From positions 1 to 26,765 of the forward strand of contig JBGDCZ010000037.1 in assembly GCA_048493715.1 (NCBI GenBank): DNA of 26,765 bases, written 5' to 3'. The stretch comes from Arsenophonus sp048493715 (GTDB lineage: Bacteria > Pseudomonadota > Gammaproteobacteria > Enterobacterales > Enterobacteriaceae). The notes beneath the pieces were generated by a model that made no database searches, was not told the DNA's origin, and saw only the letters and a program-made list of their open reading frames with translations. Made by a program: the position numbers and the translations under genes. This document shows positions 1 to 8,138 of this stretch, piece by piece (position 1 is the first letter of the stretch; the number at the start of each line of letters is the position of its first letter).

Positions 1-453
1 ATTATTTATCATAAATTGGCAAATTTTATCTAAATCATCTAATTGATTAACACTAATATAAATTTTTCTTTTTGTTAAACCGACAATTAATATTCTATCT
101 TCAGATAAGTTAATGGTTTTAATATGATTGTACAATATAAAAACATTATTGTAATAAAAGCCCCGGTCTTTAAAATAAAGCTTAGGATGACGAATAAATT
201 TTAAGTAAACAGCTATTAGAATAGTGATCATTAATAAATAGGTTGTTAACTGACTACCATGTTGAATAATATTATGATAAATAACAATAGCGATAAGTAT
301 GATAAAAATAACGGCATCGATCCTATTTTTACGCTTTAATTTTATTTTTAATTTTGTTTTACCGTGTAATAAATTAACAATAAACTCTTCATAAATAGCA
401 AAAGTTAGCATTAGTAGGATCAAGATAGTCAATACAATATTATTCACATTCAT
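1..453 (-). CDS. yobD: YobD, DUF986 inner-membrane protein (3' end clipped)
   Basis: The minus-strand frame is open from the ATG at 453 to the window edge: 151 codons, against about 152 residues for E. coli YobD, so only the stop and perhaps one residue are missing. The product begins MNVNNIVLTILILLMLTFAI. It has an N-terminal membrane segment, a basic stretch (residues 30-43), two further hydrophobic segments around 47-60 and 70-84, and a cytoplasmic tail. The motif NLSEDRILIV near residue 115 matches the family. A GGAG ribosome site lies just upstream. YobD's function is unknown. It follows manZ as in E. coli and is separated from it by a terminator-like hairpin, so it may have its own promoter. 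The identification rests on recall of the family and on gene order. Confidence 0.88.
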   Translation of the reverse strand, partial: MNVNNIVLTILILLMLTFAIYEEFIVNLLHGKTKLKIKLKRKNRIDAVIFIILIAIVIYHNIIQHGSQLTTYLLMITILIAVYLKFIRHPKLYFKDRGFYYNNVFILYNHIKTINLSEDRILIVGLTKRKIYISVNQLDDLDKICQFMINN

Positions 454-487
454 TAGCAAATACTCCAATTGATTATTATTCTGCGCA

Positions 488-520
488 GATTAAAATTAAA
501 ATGGGAGGTCGTAACCTCCC
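488..520 (-). terminator. Intrinsic terminator after manZ
   Basis: GGGAGGT (503-509) and ACCTCCC (514-520) form a perfect 7-bp stem with a 4-nt loop. Read on the minus strand, the stem is followed by a T-rich run (ATTTTAATTTTAAT). It lies about 30 bp past the manZ stop and ahead of yobD, so it probably ends or attenuates the manXYZ transcript. Confidence 0.75.
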
Positions 521-549
521 GTAATTGACAATTAAGAGATTGAGCTAGC

Positions 550-1407
550 TTAGCCTAAAAAGCCTGCCCAATAACCGACAATACCTAGGATAAAGAAACC
601 AACAATAATCCATAATGGATTGACTTTACACCGCAACAACCACATAGAGCCAAAGGTTAACAATAAAGGAACTAAACCAGGCATTAATTGATTTAGAATA
701 GTTTGTACGGTGGTAATCGTCACTTCACTGGTCTCTGGATTTTTTATCTCTGATACAACTAAAGGGATATTAACATTGGTCCATTTATTAACTAATGCCC
801 CCATGACAAAGAGGCCCAGAATAGAGGCACCTTCTGTCATTTTTTGTAAGAAGCTACTACCCATGTCTTGAACAATATCAATCCCTTTCTTGTAGCCATA
901 GCTGACACCATAATAACGTGTGAGTAAGCGAACTAAGTTAAATAAAATAAAGAATAATAGCGGGCCTAATAGACTACCTGACATCGCAATTCCGGCGCCT
1001 AATGCTGCAAAGACTGGACGTATTGTGCCCCAAAAAATAGGGTCACCAACGCCTGCTAAGGGGCCCATTAAGCCGACTTTGATACCATTAATTGCACCAT
1101 CATCGATGTCTGCGCCATTAGCTCTTTGTTCTTCCATTGCCATGGTGACACCTAAAACAGGTGAAGCCACATAAGGATGGGTATTAAAAAATTCTAGATG
1201 GCGCTTGATTGCTTGTTTACGTTCTTCACTGTTTTCAGGATATAAACGCCGGATCACTGGGATCATTGAAAAGCAAAAACCAAGTGCTTGCATGCGTTCA
1301 AAGTTCCATGATCCTTGAAAGAGATTGGAACGTAAGAAAACTCCACGAATATCACCAGCAGTAAGCTTTTTTTGAGTTGTCTGGTTTACTGAAGTTGTAT
1401 CTGCCAT
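550..1407 (-). CDS. manZ: Mannose-family PTS permease component IID (ManZ)
   Basis: This 285-residue protein has the full length of E. coli ManZ. The IID subunit forms the membrane permease with IIC and carries mannose, glucose, glucosamine and related hexoses across the inner membrane while they are phosphorylated. Family features seen are FLRSNLFQGSWNFERMQALG (residues 25-44), the RRLYPENSEERKQAIKRH block, the EEQRANG region, GLMGPLAGVGDPIFWGTIRP around 112-131, and C-terminal hydrophobic segments. The start is 15 nt after manY, with an AGGAA ribosome site, so the two are translated from one mRNA. No frameshift or stop interrupts it, in contrast to several neighbours. Confidence 0.97.
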   Translation of the reverse strand: MADTTSVNQTTQKKLTAGDIRGVFLRSNLFQGSWNFERMQALGFCFSMIPVIRRLYPENSEERKQAIKRHLEFFNTHPYVASPVLGVTMAMEEQRANGADIDDGAINGIKVGLMGPLAGVGDPIFWGTIRPVFAALGAGIAMSGSLLGPLLFFILFNLVRLLTRYYGVSYGYKKGIDIVQDMGSSFLQKMTEGASILGLFVMGALVNKWTNVNIPLVVSEIKNPETSEVTITTVQTILNQLMPGLVPLLLTFGSMWLLRCKVNPLWIIVGFFILGIVGYWAGFLG

Positions 1408-1422
1408 TATTACATTCCTTAA

Positions 1423-2223
1423 TTAATCTAATTCATTGTCTAAGTCACTATTTCCATTATTTTGCGAAGCAGGAACTTGTGACTGGTTGTATTTTGGACT
1501 GAGTTGAATATAGAGGATCGCCATCACGATACCAATAACGCCTAAAGCAACTAGGTTGAAGTTGGTAAATGCAGCAGTTACAAAGCCCAGGTAGAAGAAT
1601 GGCATCAGGTAACCTGCACGCATCATGTTGATTACCATAGCGTAACCGACAACAACGATCATACCGCCAGCAATATTCAATCCTTTAGTCACAACTTCAG
1701 GAATTGAATCAAGTAAATGTTGTACTTCTGAGGTACCTACCGAGATAGCAACAATTAAAGCAGGAATAGCAATACGCATTGCCTGTAGTAAAAGCGCTGA
1801 GATGTGAATTATAGTTAATGCACGTAAATTGGCGGATAGCGCGGCGCGATCAGCGGCATGTTGAAATGCAACCGTGATTGTCCGAACAATAATGGTCAAT
1901 ACTTGACCTGCGGCAGCTAAAGGGATCGCCAGCGCAATACCGGTACCGATATCTTGCCCACCGGTAATAACAAGAATGGTAGAAATAATTGAGGCGAGTG
2001 CAGCATCCGGAGCCATAGCTGCGCCGATATTCATCCATCCGAGAGCAATCATTTCCAGTATGCCACCGATAATTATCCCGGTTTTTAGATCACCAAGAAC
2101 AAGGCCAATTAGGGTACAAGCAATTAAAGGGCGATGAAATTGGAACTCATCTAAAATAGAACCCATACCTGTAATACAGGCAATAAGGAAAACGAGCATG
2201 ATTTGAACAACGGTAAGCTCCAT
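1423..2223 (-). CDS. manY: Mannose-family PTS permease component IIC (ManY)
   Basis: This 266-residue integral membrane protein matches the length of E. coli ManY. IIC forms the sugar-translocating channel with ManZ. Features seen are an N-terminal MELTVVQIMLVFLIACITGM membrane helix, LDEFQFHRPLIACTLIGLVL, the ILEMIALGWMNIGAAMAPDA region around residues 56-75, and repeated hydrophobic segments up to about residue 240, ending in a polar Asn/Gln-rich tail. An AGGAG ribosome site sits 7 nt before the ATG, and a small perfect hairpin lies immediately before that site. It is the middle gene of the manXYZ operon. The reading frame is intact. Confidence 0.97.
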   Translation of the reverse strand: MELTVVQIMLVFLIACITGMGSILDEFQFHRPLIACTLIGLVLGDLKTGIIIGGILEMIALGWMNIGAAMAPDAALASIISTILVITGGQDIGTGIALAIPLAAAGQVLTIIVRTITVAFQHAADRAALSANLRALTIIHISALLLQAMRIAIPALIVAISVGTSEVQHLLDSIPEVVTKGLNIAGGMIVVVGYAMVINMMRAGYLMPFFYLGFVTAAFTNFNLVALGVIGIVMAILYIQLSPKYNQSQVPASQNNGNSDLDNELD

Positions 2224-2238
2224 TGTTTATCTCCTGTA

Positions 2239-2253
2239 ACCAACACCGTTGGT
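2239..2253 (-). promoter_or_regulatory. Hairpin just upstream of the manY ribosome site
   Basis: On the minus strand ACCAAC-GGT-GTTGGT is a perfect 6-bp inverted repeat with a 3-nt loop. It ends 3 nt before the AGGAG of manY, within the 72-nt manX-manY gap. Such a structure could tune translation or mRNA stability of manYZ relative to manX. No function is shown by the sequence alone. Confidence 0.4.
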
Positions 2254-2295
2254 GAATCTATTGTTAAGTCGTGAATGTATAACAAAAAAGAAAAT

Positions 2296-3264
2296 CTAGC
2301 TTTTTGCTTTTTTGATGAGAGCTAACATATCCAGTTTGTTGTCACTAGAAACTTTACGCGCTTCGAGTTCAATTCCTCGTTTAGATAGTTGATTGAAAGC
2401 TTCTATATCCTTATTATCGATCGAGATCGCATTGTTAACCTGGGTTTTGCCATCACGGTAGGCCATACCACCAATATTAACAGACTTTATTTCGACGCCA
2501 CCTTCGACAACGCGTAACACGTCTGTTGGATTGGTAAATAACAGCATAACGCATTCACCGACATACTTAGGATTATTGTAAACGCGAATACATTTTGCTA
2601 TATCAATTACATGCGCAGTGACACCAGGTGGCGCTACCTGCTTTAATAAGGTTGAACGAACATGATCTTTAGCAACTTCATCACTTACTACAATAATACG
2701 CTTGACTTTTGTCTCCTTGGTCCAACGAGTAGCTACTTGACCATGAATTAAACGGTCATCAATTCTTGCAAGAGCGATAAGCATATGACCTTCTGCAGAA
2801 GGGCTGGCTACCTGTGATGTGGAAGTTGGCGTCGGTAAATTTTGTGGTTTATTGCTAGTTTCTTTAATATTAAGCGCTTTAATTTCGCCACGACCTGTTT
2901 CAACAGCGGTGCTAACTAATTCACTAAAAGCAGGATCGTCATCACGGGATAATAACGTAGCAACTAACATGGGGACGTTAACGCCGGTAACTATATCATA
3001 GTTATCTTTATTTTTGCTTTCGATAATTCGACTAGCAGCGTTAAATGGACTACCACCCCACATATCAACCAAAAATAATACACCTTGAGAAATATCGAGC
3101 TCATTAAGCTTTTGATTGTATTTTTCAATTAAGGTATCAGCGTTTTCACCTGGAATAAAATCGATATAAGCGACGTTTTGTTGTTCCCCAATTAACATTT
3201 TAGCGGTCATGAGCAACTGTTTTGCAGCAACACCATGAGCGCTAATTATAATAGCTACACTCAC
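2296..3264 (-). CDS. manX: Mannose-family PTS component IIAB (ManX)
   Basis: This 322-residue cytoplasmic phosphotransfer protein matches E. coli ManX (323). The IIA domain (about 1-135) receives phosphate from HPr on His10, seen in SVAIIISAHGVAAKQLL. The IIB domain (about 160-322) passes it to sugar through His174 in ARIDDRLIHGQVATRW. The domains are joined by a Pro/Ser/Thr-rich linker (about 138-158, NKPQNLPTPTSTSQVASPS). Both phosphorylation sites are present and the frame is uninterrupted, so a working phosphoryl chain with ManYZ is expected. It is the first gene of the operon. A candidate CRP site lies about 100 bp upstream. Confidence 0.97.
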   Translation of the reverse strand: MSVAIIISAHGVAAKQLLMTAKMLIGEQQNVAYIDFIPGENADTLIEKYNQKLNELDISQGVLFLVDMWGGSPFNAASRIIESKNKDNYDIVTGVNVPMLVATLLSRDDDPAFSELVSTAVETGRGEIKALNIKETSNKPQNLPTPTSTSQVASPSAEGHMLIALARIDDRLIHGQVATRWTKETKVKRIIVVSDEVAKDHVRSTLLKQVAPPGVTAHVIDIAKCIRVYNNPKYVGECVMLLFTNPTDVLRVVEGGVEIKSVNIGGMAYRDGKTQVNNAISIDNKDIEAFNQLSKRGIELEARKVSSDNKLDMLALIKKAKS

Positions 3265-3353
3265 TACTTTTCCCCTTAGAAGTAGATTAAATAATAAAAA
3301 TTATTATTAGTGTACTCTTCCTTGACGGATGAATACAATCAAACAATCACCTG

Positions 3354-3369
3354 TGTGAATAATTTTTCA
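3354..3369. promoter_or_regulatory. Candidate CRP-binding site upstream of manXYZ
   Basis: TGTGA-N6-TTTCA matches 8 of 10 conserved positions of the CRP consensus TGTGA-N6-TCACA, with one perfect half-site. It lies about 90-105 bp upstream of the manX start. E. coli manXYZ is known to be CRP-activated. In such AT-rich DNA a chance match is possible. Confidence 0.4.
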
Positions 3370-3639
3370 TGATATAAATTATTAACTATAATTGAAACTA
3401 ATTAATCACTTATAGGTTATCATTTAAAAGTACGAAAAAATATGCCAATGATCAGAAATTTCAAAATACAGATAAATATATTTAGCAATGTATAAATTTC
3501 ATCTGTCAATTTAATGTTGTTATATTTGTTATTATTTTGTGTAAATAATAATAAAAATTAATTATTAACTATATTTAAATAGATTTAAACTGTACTTTAG
3601 TTCAGAATGATTTTAAGTAAATTAAAATAAAAAGGCATA

Positions 3640-3676
3640 ATAAATAAAAATAACCTTTTACATATTAAGGGTTATT
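3640..3676 (-). terminator. Possible terminator after the sdaA relic
   Basis: AATAACC (3649-3655) pairs with GGTTATT (3670-3676) around a loop of about 14 nt. On the minus strand it is followed by a T-rich tail (GGTTATTTTTATTTATT). The stem is short and AT-rich, so this is a moderate call. Confidence 0.4.
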
Positions 3677-3711
3677 AATAATAAAGAATATATTTTAAAA
3701 TAGGAGGTAAA

Positions 3712-4777
3712 TTAATCGCATTGTACTTTGATAGCTAAACTACCGCGAGAAGTTTCTCGGTATTTAGCATTCATGTCTTTACCCGTTTCATACATAGTTT
3801 CGATAACTTTATCTAAAGAAATGCGATGTTCACTTGTTCTACGTAGTGCCATTCTTGCTGCATTAATTGCTTTTACCGAGGCAATAGCATTACGTGCAGG
3901 AATGATACCACAGGCATCATTAGTTGGTGCTGTTACGACACGACATCCGGCAGCATTTTCTTCGTTGACTGCTAAAGCAAACATATTAATTAGATCAACG
4001 ATATCCATTGGATCATTAGAGAGTTTTTGCGATGCGGTTAACATTCTATGCAATGCAGGGGCACGTCGTGGGACACGAAGAGGGCCAGGTAAAATACCTT
4101 CAGTATTAAGTCCACGGGTAATGCAGCTCTGCATGGTATGCCAAATATTGGCAAAAATAGTGATCAATTTCTTCTTTAGAATGCAGCTCTAATTCATTTT
4201 TCAACACTAAGTTAGAAACAGATAAGCCGGTTTTTTATAAAGAAGTAATAGTTCAGCTGCTGAGTTATAGGGATAAGCTACGACGTTGTTAGTCGAGGTT
4301 TGTTGCTCAAAATGCTCTTCATCGACAATGAAGCCTCCACCTATAGAGTAATAGGTTTTACTAAAAATTTTCTTGTCATTATTAAAAGCATTAATGGTCA
4401 TACCATTTTCATATAATGGTAAATTATTATAATGAAAATTTATTCCGCCTTGGCGCGGAAAATCAACCCAATGTATTGTATTTGCTAGGAATAAACGTTC
4501 AGTTTGCTCTACATTAGGATAAAATCTGGAATTGATTTAATGTCAACAGTTGCTGGCAAATTACCTGCTAAACGCATAATAATAGCAATGTCAGTATGAT
4601 GGCCTTTTCCAGTTAACCAAAGTGACCCATAAATATCCACAGCGATACGAGTGACGTAGAAAAGTAAATTTTTTCTGTCAATTGATCGACAAATTCTTTA
4701 CCAGCTTTCATTGGTCCAACAGTATCCGAACTGGATGGACCAATACCTACTTTAAACATGTCGAAAACACTGATCAC
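3712..4777 (-). pseudogene. sdaA: L-serine deaminase, decayed
   Basis: The enzyme converts L-serine to pyruvate and ammonia using a [4Fe-4S] cluster. The GTG at 4777, after AGGGG, is the same start type and position as in E. coli (ISVFDMFKVGIGPSSSDTVG). After about 40 codons the frame is lost. Fragments in shifted frames continue: SIPDF near 4520, NLPLYENGMTINAF to YYSIGGGFIVDEEHF (4440-4300), TMQSCITRGLNTEGILPGPL (about 4135), and the C-terminus ending SLAIKVQCD. Three or more single-base indels are present. GIIPA is joined directly to RNAIASVKA, an in-frame loss of about 99 residues (297 bp) that includes the cysteine-bearing cluster segment. The serine-site motif SSSHT is SSSDT. The gene is certainly inactive. 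It lies downstream of pabB-nudL as in E. coli. Confidence 0.95.
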
Positions 4778-4794
4778 TAACAACCCCTTAAAAT

Positions 4795-4878
4795 AAAAAA
4801 ACGATAAATAGTTACTTAATACTAAATATTATGATTGAATATACCGTGTTATAGTGGAGTGTCAGTTTATCGTTTTTT
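4795..4878. repeat. 13-bp inverted repeat, wide spacing
   Basis: AAAAAACGATAAA (4796-4808) and TTTATCGTTTTTT (4866-4878) are perfect inverted copies about 57 bp apart, in the region just upstream of the sdaA relic. The arms are AT-rich. It could be a relict regulatory or terminator structure, or chance. Confidence 0.3.
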
Positions 4879-4940
4879 GTGGAATTTACTAGTGCTAGTG
4901 AACAAAGTAAAATAAAAAAGACTTTTTATTTTTTAACATC

Positions 4941-5499
4941 TTAAACAATCTGTAATGCCAGCTGATTGAGAATCGTTGCGGTTAGTCCCCAAATTAAATA
5001 TTTATTATAGCGATAAAAAACAGGCGTTTATTATAGCCTGTATTTTGCATGGTAATGAAATGATGATGAGCCAGAGAAAGAGCGTGTTTCAATGGTACTT
5101 CAAAAATAACAGCTACTTCTGCTGGATTTCTGTAATAAGAAATGTTTGCTGATAGTAATCCTACAATAGGCGTTACTAAATAATCACTATGGCTTTTTAG
5201 CGGTTGCATTTTGCCGAGGATTCGTACTTGGTTTGGTAAGATATTAATCTCCTCATAGGATTCACGTAAGGCGGTTTCGATTAAGTGGTGATCCTTTGGT
5301 TCATAAGCACCGCCAGGAAAAGAGATTTGATTGGCATGGACGAGTAAGTTATCTGTTTCTTCAAGTAAATAGAAGTTTTAATTCTGGTTTACAAATAACA
5401 GGTAACAGTACGGCGATACTTTTTTCGGCACTATCTACAGATTGAGTTGAAGTGGGATATTAATTGAAATCGATTAATAAAATTATCTAACATATTCAT
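4941..5499 (-). pseudogene. nudL: NudL-type Nudix hydrolase, frameshifted
   Basis: NudL-family Nudix enzymes hydrolyse CoA-type or nucleoside diphosphate-linked compounds. The ATG at 5499 overlaps the pabB stop by one base (TAATG), a translational coupling like that in enterics. The frame reads MNMLDNFINRFQLI and is then broken. It resumes as SAEKSIAVLLPVI, shifts again, then gives a Nudix-like region, ISFPGGAYEPKDHHLIETAL followed by RESYEEINIL. After VTPIVGLL and VIFEVPLKHALSLAHHHF a last shift (about 5025) leads into YNKYLIWGLTATILNQLALQ, matching the family C-terminus. At least three indels are present. It belonged to the pabB-nudL-sdaA operon. Confidence 0.9.
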
Positions 5500-6860
5500 T
5501 AATAGTTAGTATTTTCTAATACCGGTAATATTCGACTCAATTTATAGAAAGTTTCTTGATACTCTTTTTCGGCGGTACTATCTGCAACAATACCACCTCC
5601 TGCCCAACAATAAAGGTATTGGTCTTCAGTTAATATGGTACGTATACTGATATTAGTATCCATGGTACCGCAGAAACTAATATAACCAATTGCTCCACAA
5701 TAGCTATGGCGGCGATGAGGCTCAAGCTCATCAATAATTTCCATGGCGCGTATTTTCGGTGCGCCGGTAATAGAGCCACCAGGAAAGCAGGATCTTAATA
5801 GATCAGTGGCATGGTAGTAGGAGGGTAACTCTGCGACAATAGTGCTGACCAGGTGGTGAATAGCAGGAAAAGATTCGACAACAAAAAGTTCGGGTACATT
5901 TACTGTGCCGGGTATCGCGACTTTACCAATGTCATTACGCAATAAATCGACTATCATTAAGTTTTCAGCACGATCTTTTATTGATGATTTTAAACGGTTT
6001 TTCTGCTGTTCATCTTCTTGCTGGTCAGTCAGCCTAGGCAATGTACCTTTAATAGGTCGGGTTTGGATTGAATCGTTATGAAGCCAAAGAAAACGCTCGG
6101 GAGATACACTGAGGATACAATTCTGTGTTAAACGAATGAAGGCAGAAAAGGGGGCTTGATTATTTTGATTAAGTTTAAGAAAGACTTCCCATTCACTACC
6201 TTGATATTTAGCCTTAAATCGTTGTGCTAGATTAATTTGATAACAGTCGCCATTACGTAAATAACGATGAATTTGGCTAATTTTATCATGATATTGGTTT
6301 TCCGACATGTTGCTTTGCCATGGTTCACACATTTGAAACTGCTTAACGGGCATTTTCGATTGTTTTTCTAACCAGAATAAGCGTTGTTCAACATTTTGAT
6401 GACTAAGCAAAGTAACTATTTTTTTATGGTGGTCAACGATTAAAGCCCAAAGATAGATGCCAATCGCCATGTCAGGAAAGTTTAACTCTTTTTTAGCTTG
6501 TTCGGGCAGAATTTCTATACGTCGACCTAAATCGTAGCCCCAAATGCCTAAAGCACCACCTTGAAAGGGCAGATCACTATTGGTTGAGAAAGTCACATTT
6601 AAGTGTTTCATTTCACTTTTTAGTAACTCAAAAGGATCAAGTTCTGAGCTAATTTTTTCATTTTGGCGGTTAATTTTAGTGATATTTTCTTTTGTTTCTA
6701 ACGTGATTATTGGATCCGCAACCATGATATCAAAACGATTATGTGAGTGGATTGCATTACCTGAATGTAATAACATTGCCCATGGTTTGTGAGCTATAGC
6801 ACTAAAATAATTTAAAGCAGCATCTAATGAATAGGGTAGTTGGATTGTTTGCAGGCACAT
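5499..6860 (-). CDS. pabB: Aminodeoxychorismate synthase component I (PabB)
   Basis: This 453-residue protein has the full length of E. coli PabB. With glutaminase PabA it turns chorismate into 4-amino-4-deoxychorismate, the precursor of p-aminobenzoate and folate. The chorismate-binding fold is intact. PIKGTLPR (269-276) carries Lys271, equivalent to the lysine typical of PabB (E. coli Lys274) where TrpE has alanine. DRAENLMIVDLLRNDIGKV (297-315) and FPGGSITGAPKIRAMEIIDE (359-378) are the conserved active-site segments, and GGGIVADSTAEKEYQET is near the C-terminus. It is divergent from yoaH as in E. coli and is followed by the two decayed genes nudL and sdaA. Folate synthesis is therefore kept while the downstream operon has been lost. 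Confidence 0.97.
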   Translation of the reverse strand: MCLQTIQLPYSLDAALNYFSAIAHKPWAMLLHSGNAIHSHNRFDIMVADPIITLETKENITKINRQNEKISSELDPFELLKSEMKHLNVTFSTNSDLPFQGGALGIWGYDLGRRIEILPEQAKKELNFPDMAIGIYLWALIVDHHKKIVTLLSHQNVEQRLFWLEKQSKMPVKQFQMCEPWQSNMSENQYHDKISQIHRYLRNGDCYQINLAQRFKAKYQGSEWEVFLKLNQNNQAPFSAFIRLTQNCILSVSPERFLWLHNDSIQTRPIKGTLPRLTDQQEDEQQKNRLKSSIKDRAENLMIVDLLRNDIGKVAIPGTVNVPELFVVESFPAIHHLVSTIVAELPSYYHATDLLRSCFPGGSITGAPKIRAMEIIDELEPHRRHSYCGAIGYISFCGTMDTNISIRTILTEDQYLYCWAGGGIVADSTAEKEYQETFYKLSRILPVLENTNY

Positions 6861-6982
6861 ATTAATTTAGGCAACAATAAAGATTATTAACAGATATAGT
6901 ACCATAAAATAACGTTTTTCAAAGGTCAAACTATGCTAATGTTATATGATAATGATATTTAAATAAAAATGAGTGAAAAAAA

Positions 6983-7162
6983 ATGTTTTCAGATATGCCA
7001 ACATTAAATCGTCAACAGCAACAAGAGGCTGTTGAACGTATTCATAAATTGATGGCTAAAGGAATGAGCAGTGGAGAAGCGATTGCTTTGGTCGCTAAGA
7101 AAATACGTGCTAAGTACACAACTAAAAAGCATATTCATGTCGATCTTAAGCAGCAAAAATAA
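6983..7162 (+). CDS. yoaH: YoaH, UPF0181 small protein
   Basis: This is a 59-residue ORF, the same length as E. coli YoaH. The translation opens MFSDMPTLNRQQQQEAVERI and contains HKLMAKGMSSGEAIALVAKK, the signature of the UPF0181 family. The C-terminus is Lys/His-rich rather than acidic as in E. coli. It lies divergently from pabB across a 122-bp region that should hold both promoters. No function is established for the family. An intact frame here suggests it is expressed. Confidence 0.9.
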   Translation: MFSDMPTLNRQQQQEAVERIHKLMAKGMSSGEAIALVAKKIRAKYTTKKHIHVDLKQQK

Positions 7163-7258
7163 CATTTTTTAATTTTGTTGTATGTTATTAATATAATGGA
7201 TATTAATTTACGCCTCAGTTTATAATCGTGAGAACTGACTGAATATTTAGGAGTGAAT

Positions 7259-7617
7259 ATGAAAGTGATAAATCTGCTTTTTATGCTGCTTTCTATAGTC
7301 TCTGTTTCAATATCGGTTCATGCTAGCGAAATTAAGGAGGTAGGAAAAGCAAAATTTATCAGTTGTAATAATTTAACCCAGCAACAAATTAGTGCAAAAA
7401 TAAAGAATGACTTTATTCAGACCCGCTTACCATCCTGGAAGGAAGATAAAAAGCTACTTGGTCCAAGGTAGTCGTATGGATTAATAATAGCATTACGCCA
7501 ATTAAAGATGGATATAAAATTCCTTTGATTGTTCGTGGTGTGAGAAAAGATATTAAATATCAAGTTATTGTTGATTGTCAAAATGAGAGCATTACCTACC
7601 AGGTTAATAGCCATTAA
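7259..7617 (+). pseudogene. yebF: YebF-like secreted protein, one frameshift
   Basis: The ATG at 7259 was chosen because AGGAG lies 5 nt before it; an in-frame GTG at 7253 overlaps that site. A signal peptide (MKVINLLFMLLSIVSVSISV then HASE) is followed by FISCNNLTQQQISAKIKNDF and RLPSWKEDKK, which match the YebF fold. At GGTCCAAG|GTAG the frame stops at 7471. A single-base shift restores VVWINNSITPIKDGYKIPLI, then VRGVRKDIKYQVIVDC and the end at 7617. Both cysteines of the YebF disulfide remain in the shifted halves. YebF is a small extracellular or periplasmic protein of unclear role. The single lesion suggests recent loss. Confidence 0.88.
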
Positions 7618-7651
7618 AAGTTAATAAATTGATATTTATAATGTTTTTATA

Positions 7652-7882
7652 TTATCTTTTGCGTGGATCGTAAGCTAATCGATTTAGAGTATGAGAAAGT
7701 TTTCGGTATTGAGTAAGCCGCTTACGGAAGTGTTCTCGTAAATGAGGCGCTTGGTCTGCTTCAACTTTATCGGCTATGACAGGCATATTATATCTTTCTT
7801 TAAAAGCTACACTTGCAGCGGCAAGATCGAGGTTTATTTTTTCCATCTCATCTGGTGGTAATTCGGCAAGATTATATTTCAT
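7652..7882 (-). CDS. holE: DNA polymerase III theta subunit (HolE)
   Basis: Starting at the ATG at 7882 gives 76 residues, exactly the E. coli HolE length; a start at 7903 would add seven residues without homology. The core DLAAASVAFKERYNMPVIAD is nearly identical to HolE, and ERYNMPVIA is the diagnostic string. Theta binds the epsilon proofreading exonuclease in the polymerase III core and stabilises it. The C-terminus (TLNRLAYDPRKR) also matches. No strong ribosome site is visible. The gene is on the opposite strand to yebF, the same relative arrangement as in E. coli, but exoX, ptrB and yebE, which separate them there, are missing. Confidence 0.95.
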   Translation of the reverse strand: MKYNLAELPPDEMEKINLDLAAASVAFKERYNMPVIADKVEADQAPHLREHFRKRLTQYRKLSHTLNRLAYDPRKR

Positions 7883-7990
7883 TATTTGTATTTTTAACCT
7901 CATAAAATATGATTCTTAGATTAATTTTAGTAAACTAGTCATAGTTTGTCTTGCATAAATATGTAACTGTTTATTATTTCTATAATAATT

Positions 7991-8009
7991 GATAATGAAA
8001 ATGATTTGT
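7991..8009. promoter_or_regulatory. Candidate Fur box upstream of ftnA
   Basis: GATAATGAAAATGATTTGT matches about 14 of 19 positions of the Fur consensus (GATAATGATAATCATTATC), including all of the first eight. It lies about 130 bp before the ferritin start and about 110 bp before the divergent holE start. Iron-dependent control of ftnA would make sense. The local AT-richness makes chance matches possible. Confidence 0.35.
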
Positions 8010-8138
8010 TTTAATAGCGGCTTTTTTTAATCAAATAACCGTTGCTTTTAGCTTTATTTTAATTACAAGGCTTTTAATATTTATATGATTGGAGATAATA
8101 AAATTGAATTTTATTTAATGACATAGGAATTGTGAACA

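Larger units (their letters stand above)
3265..3711. other. manX upstream region / sdaA downstream region, no gene
   Basis: This very AT-rich stretch of about 450 bp has no recognisable coding sequence on either strand. In E. coli, pdeD/yoaD and yoaE lie between sdaA and manX; no remnant of either could be recognised here. It must hold the manXYZ promoter (minus strand) and the end of the sdaA transcript. An AGGAGGT at about 3702 on the plus strand is not followed by a usable start. Confidence 0.6.

Noticed and set aside
3702..3709. AGGAGGT Shine-Dalgarno-like sequence on the plus strand
   Set aside because: The nearest starts lead only into the antisense of sdaA; probably chance.
3728..4192. 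154-codon plus-strand open frame
   Set aside because: It is the exact antisense of the sdaA 3' half, whose minus-strand translation is clearly SdaA; no ribosome-site logic or homology supports the plus strand.
6949..6967. GATAATGATATTTAAATAA as a Fur box before yoaH
   Set aside because: The first half is perfect but the second half does not match (about 12 of 19), and there is no iron-related gene.
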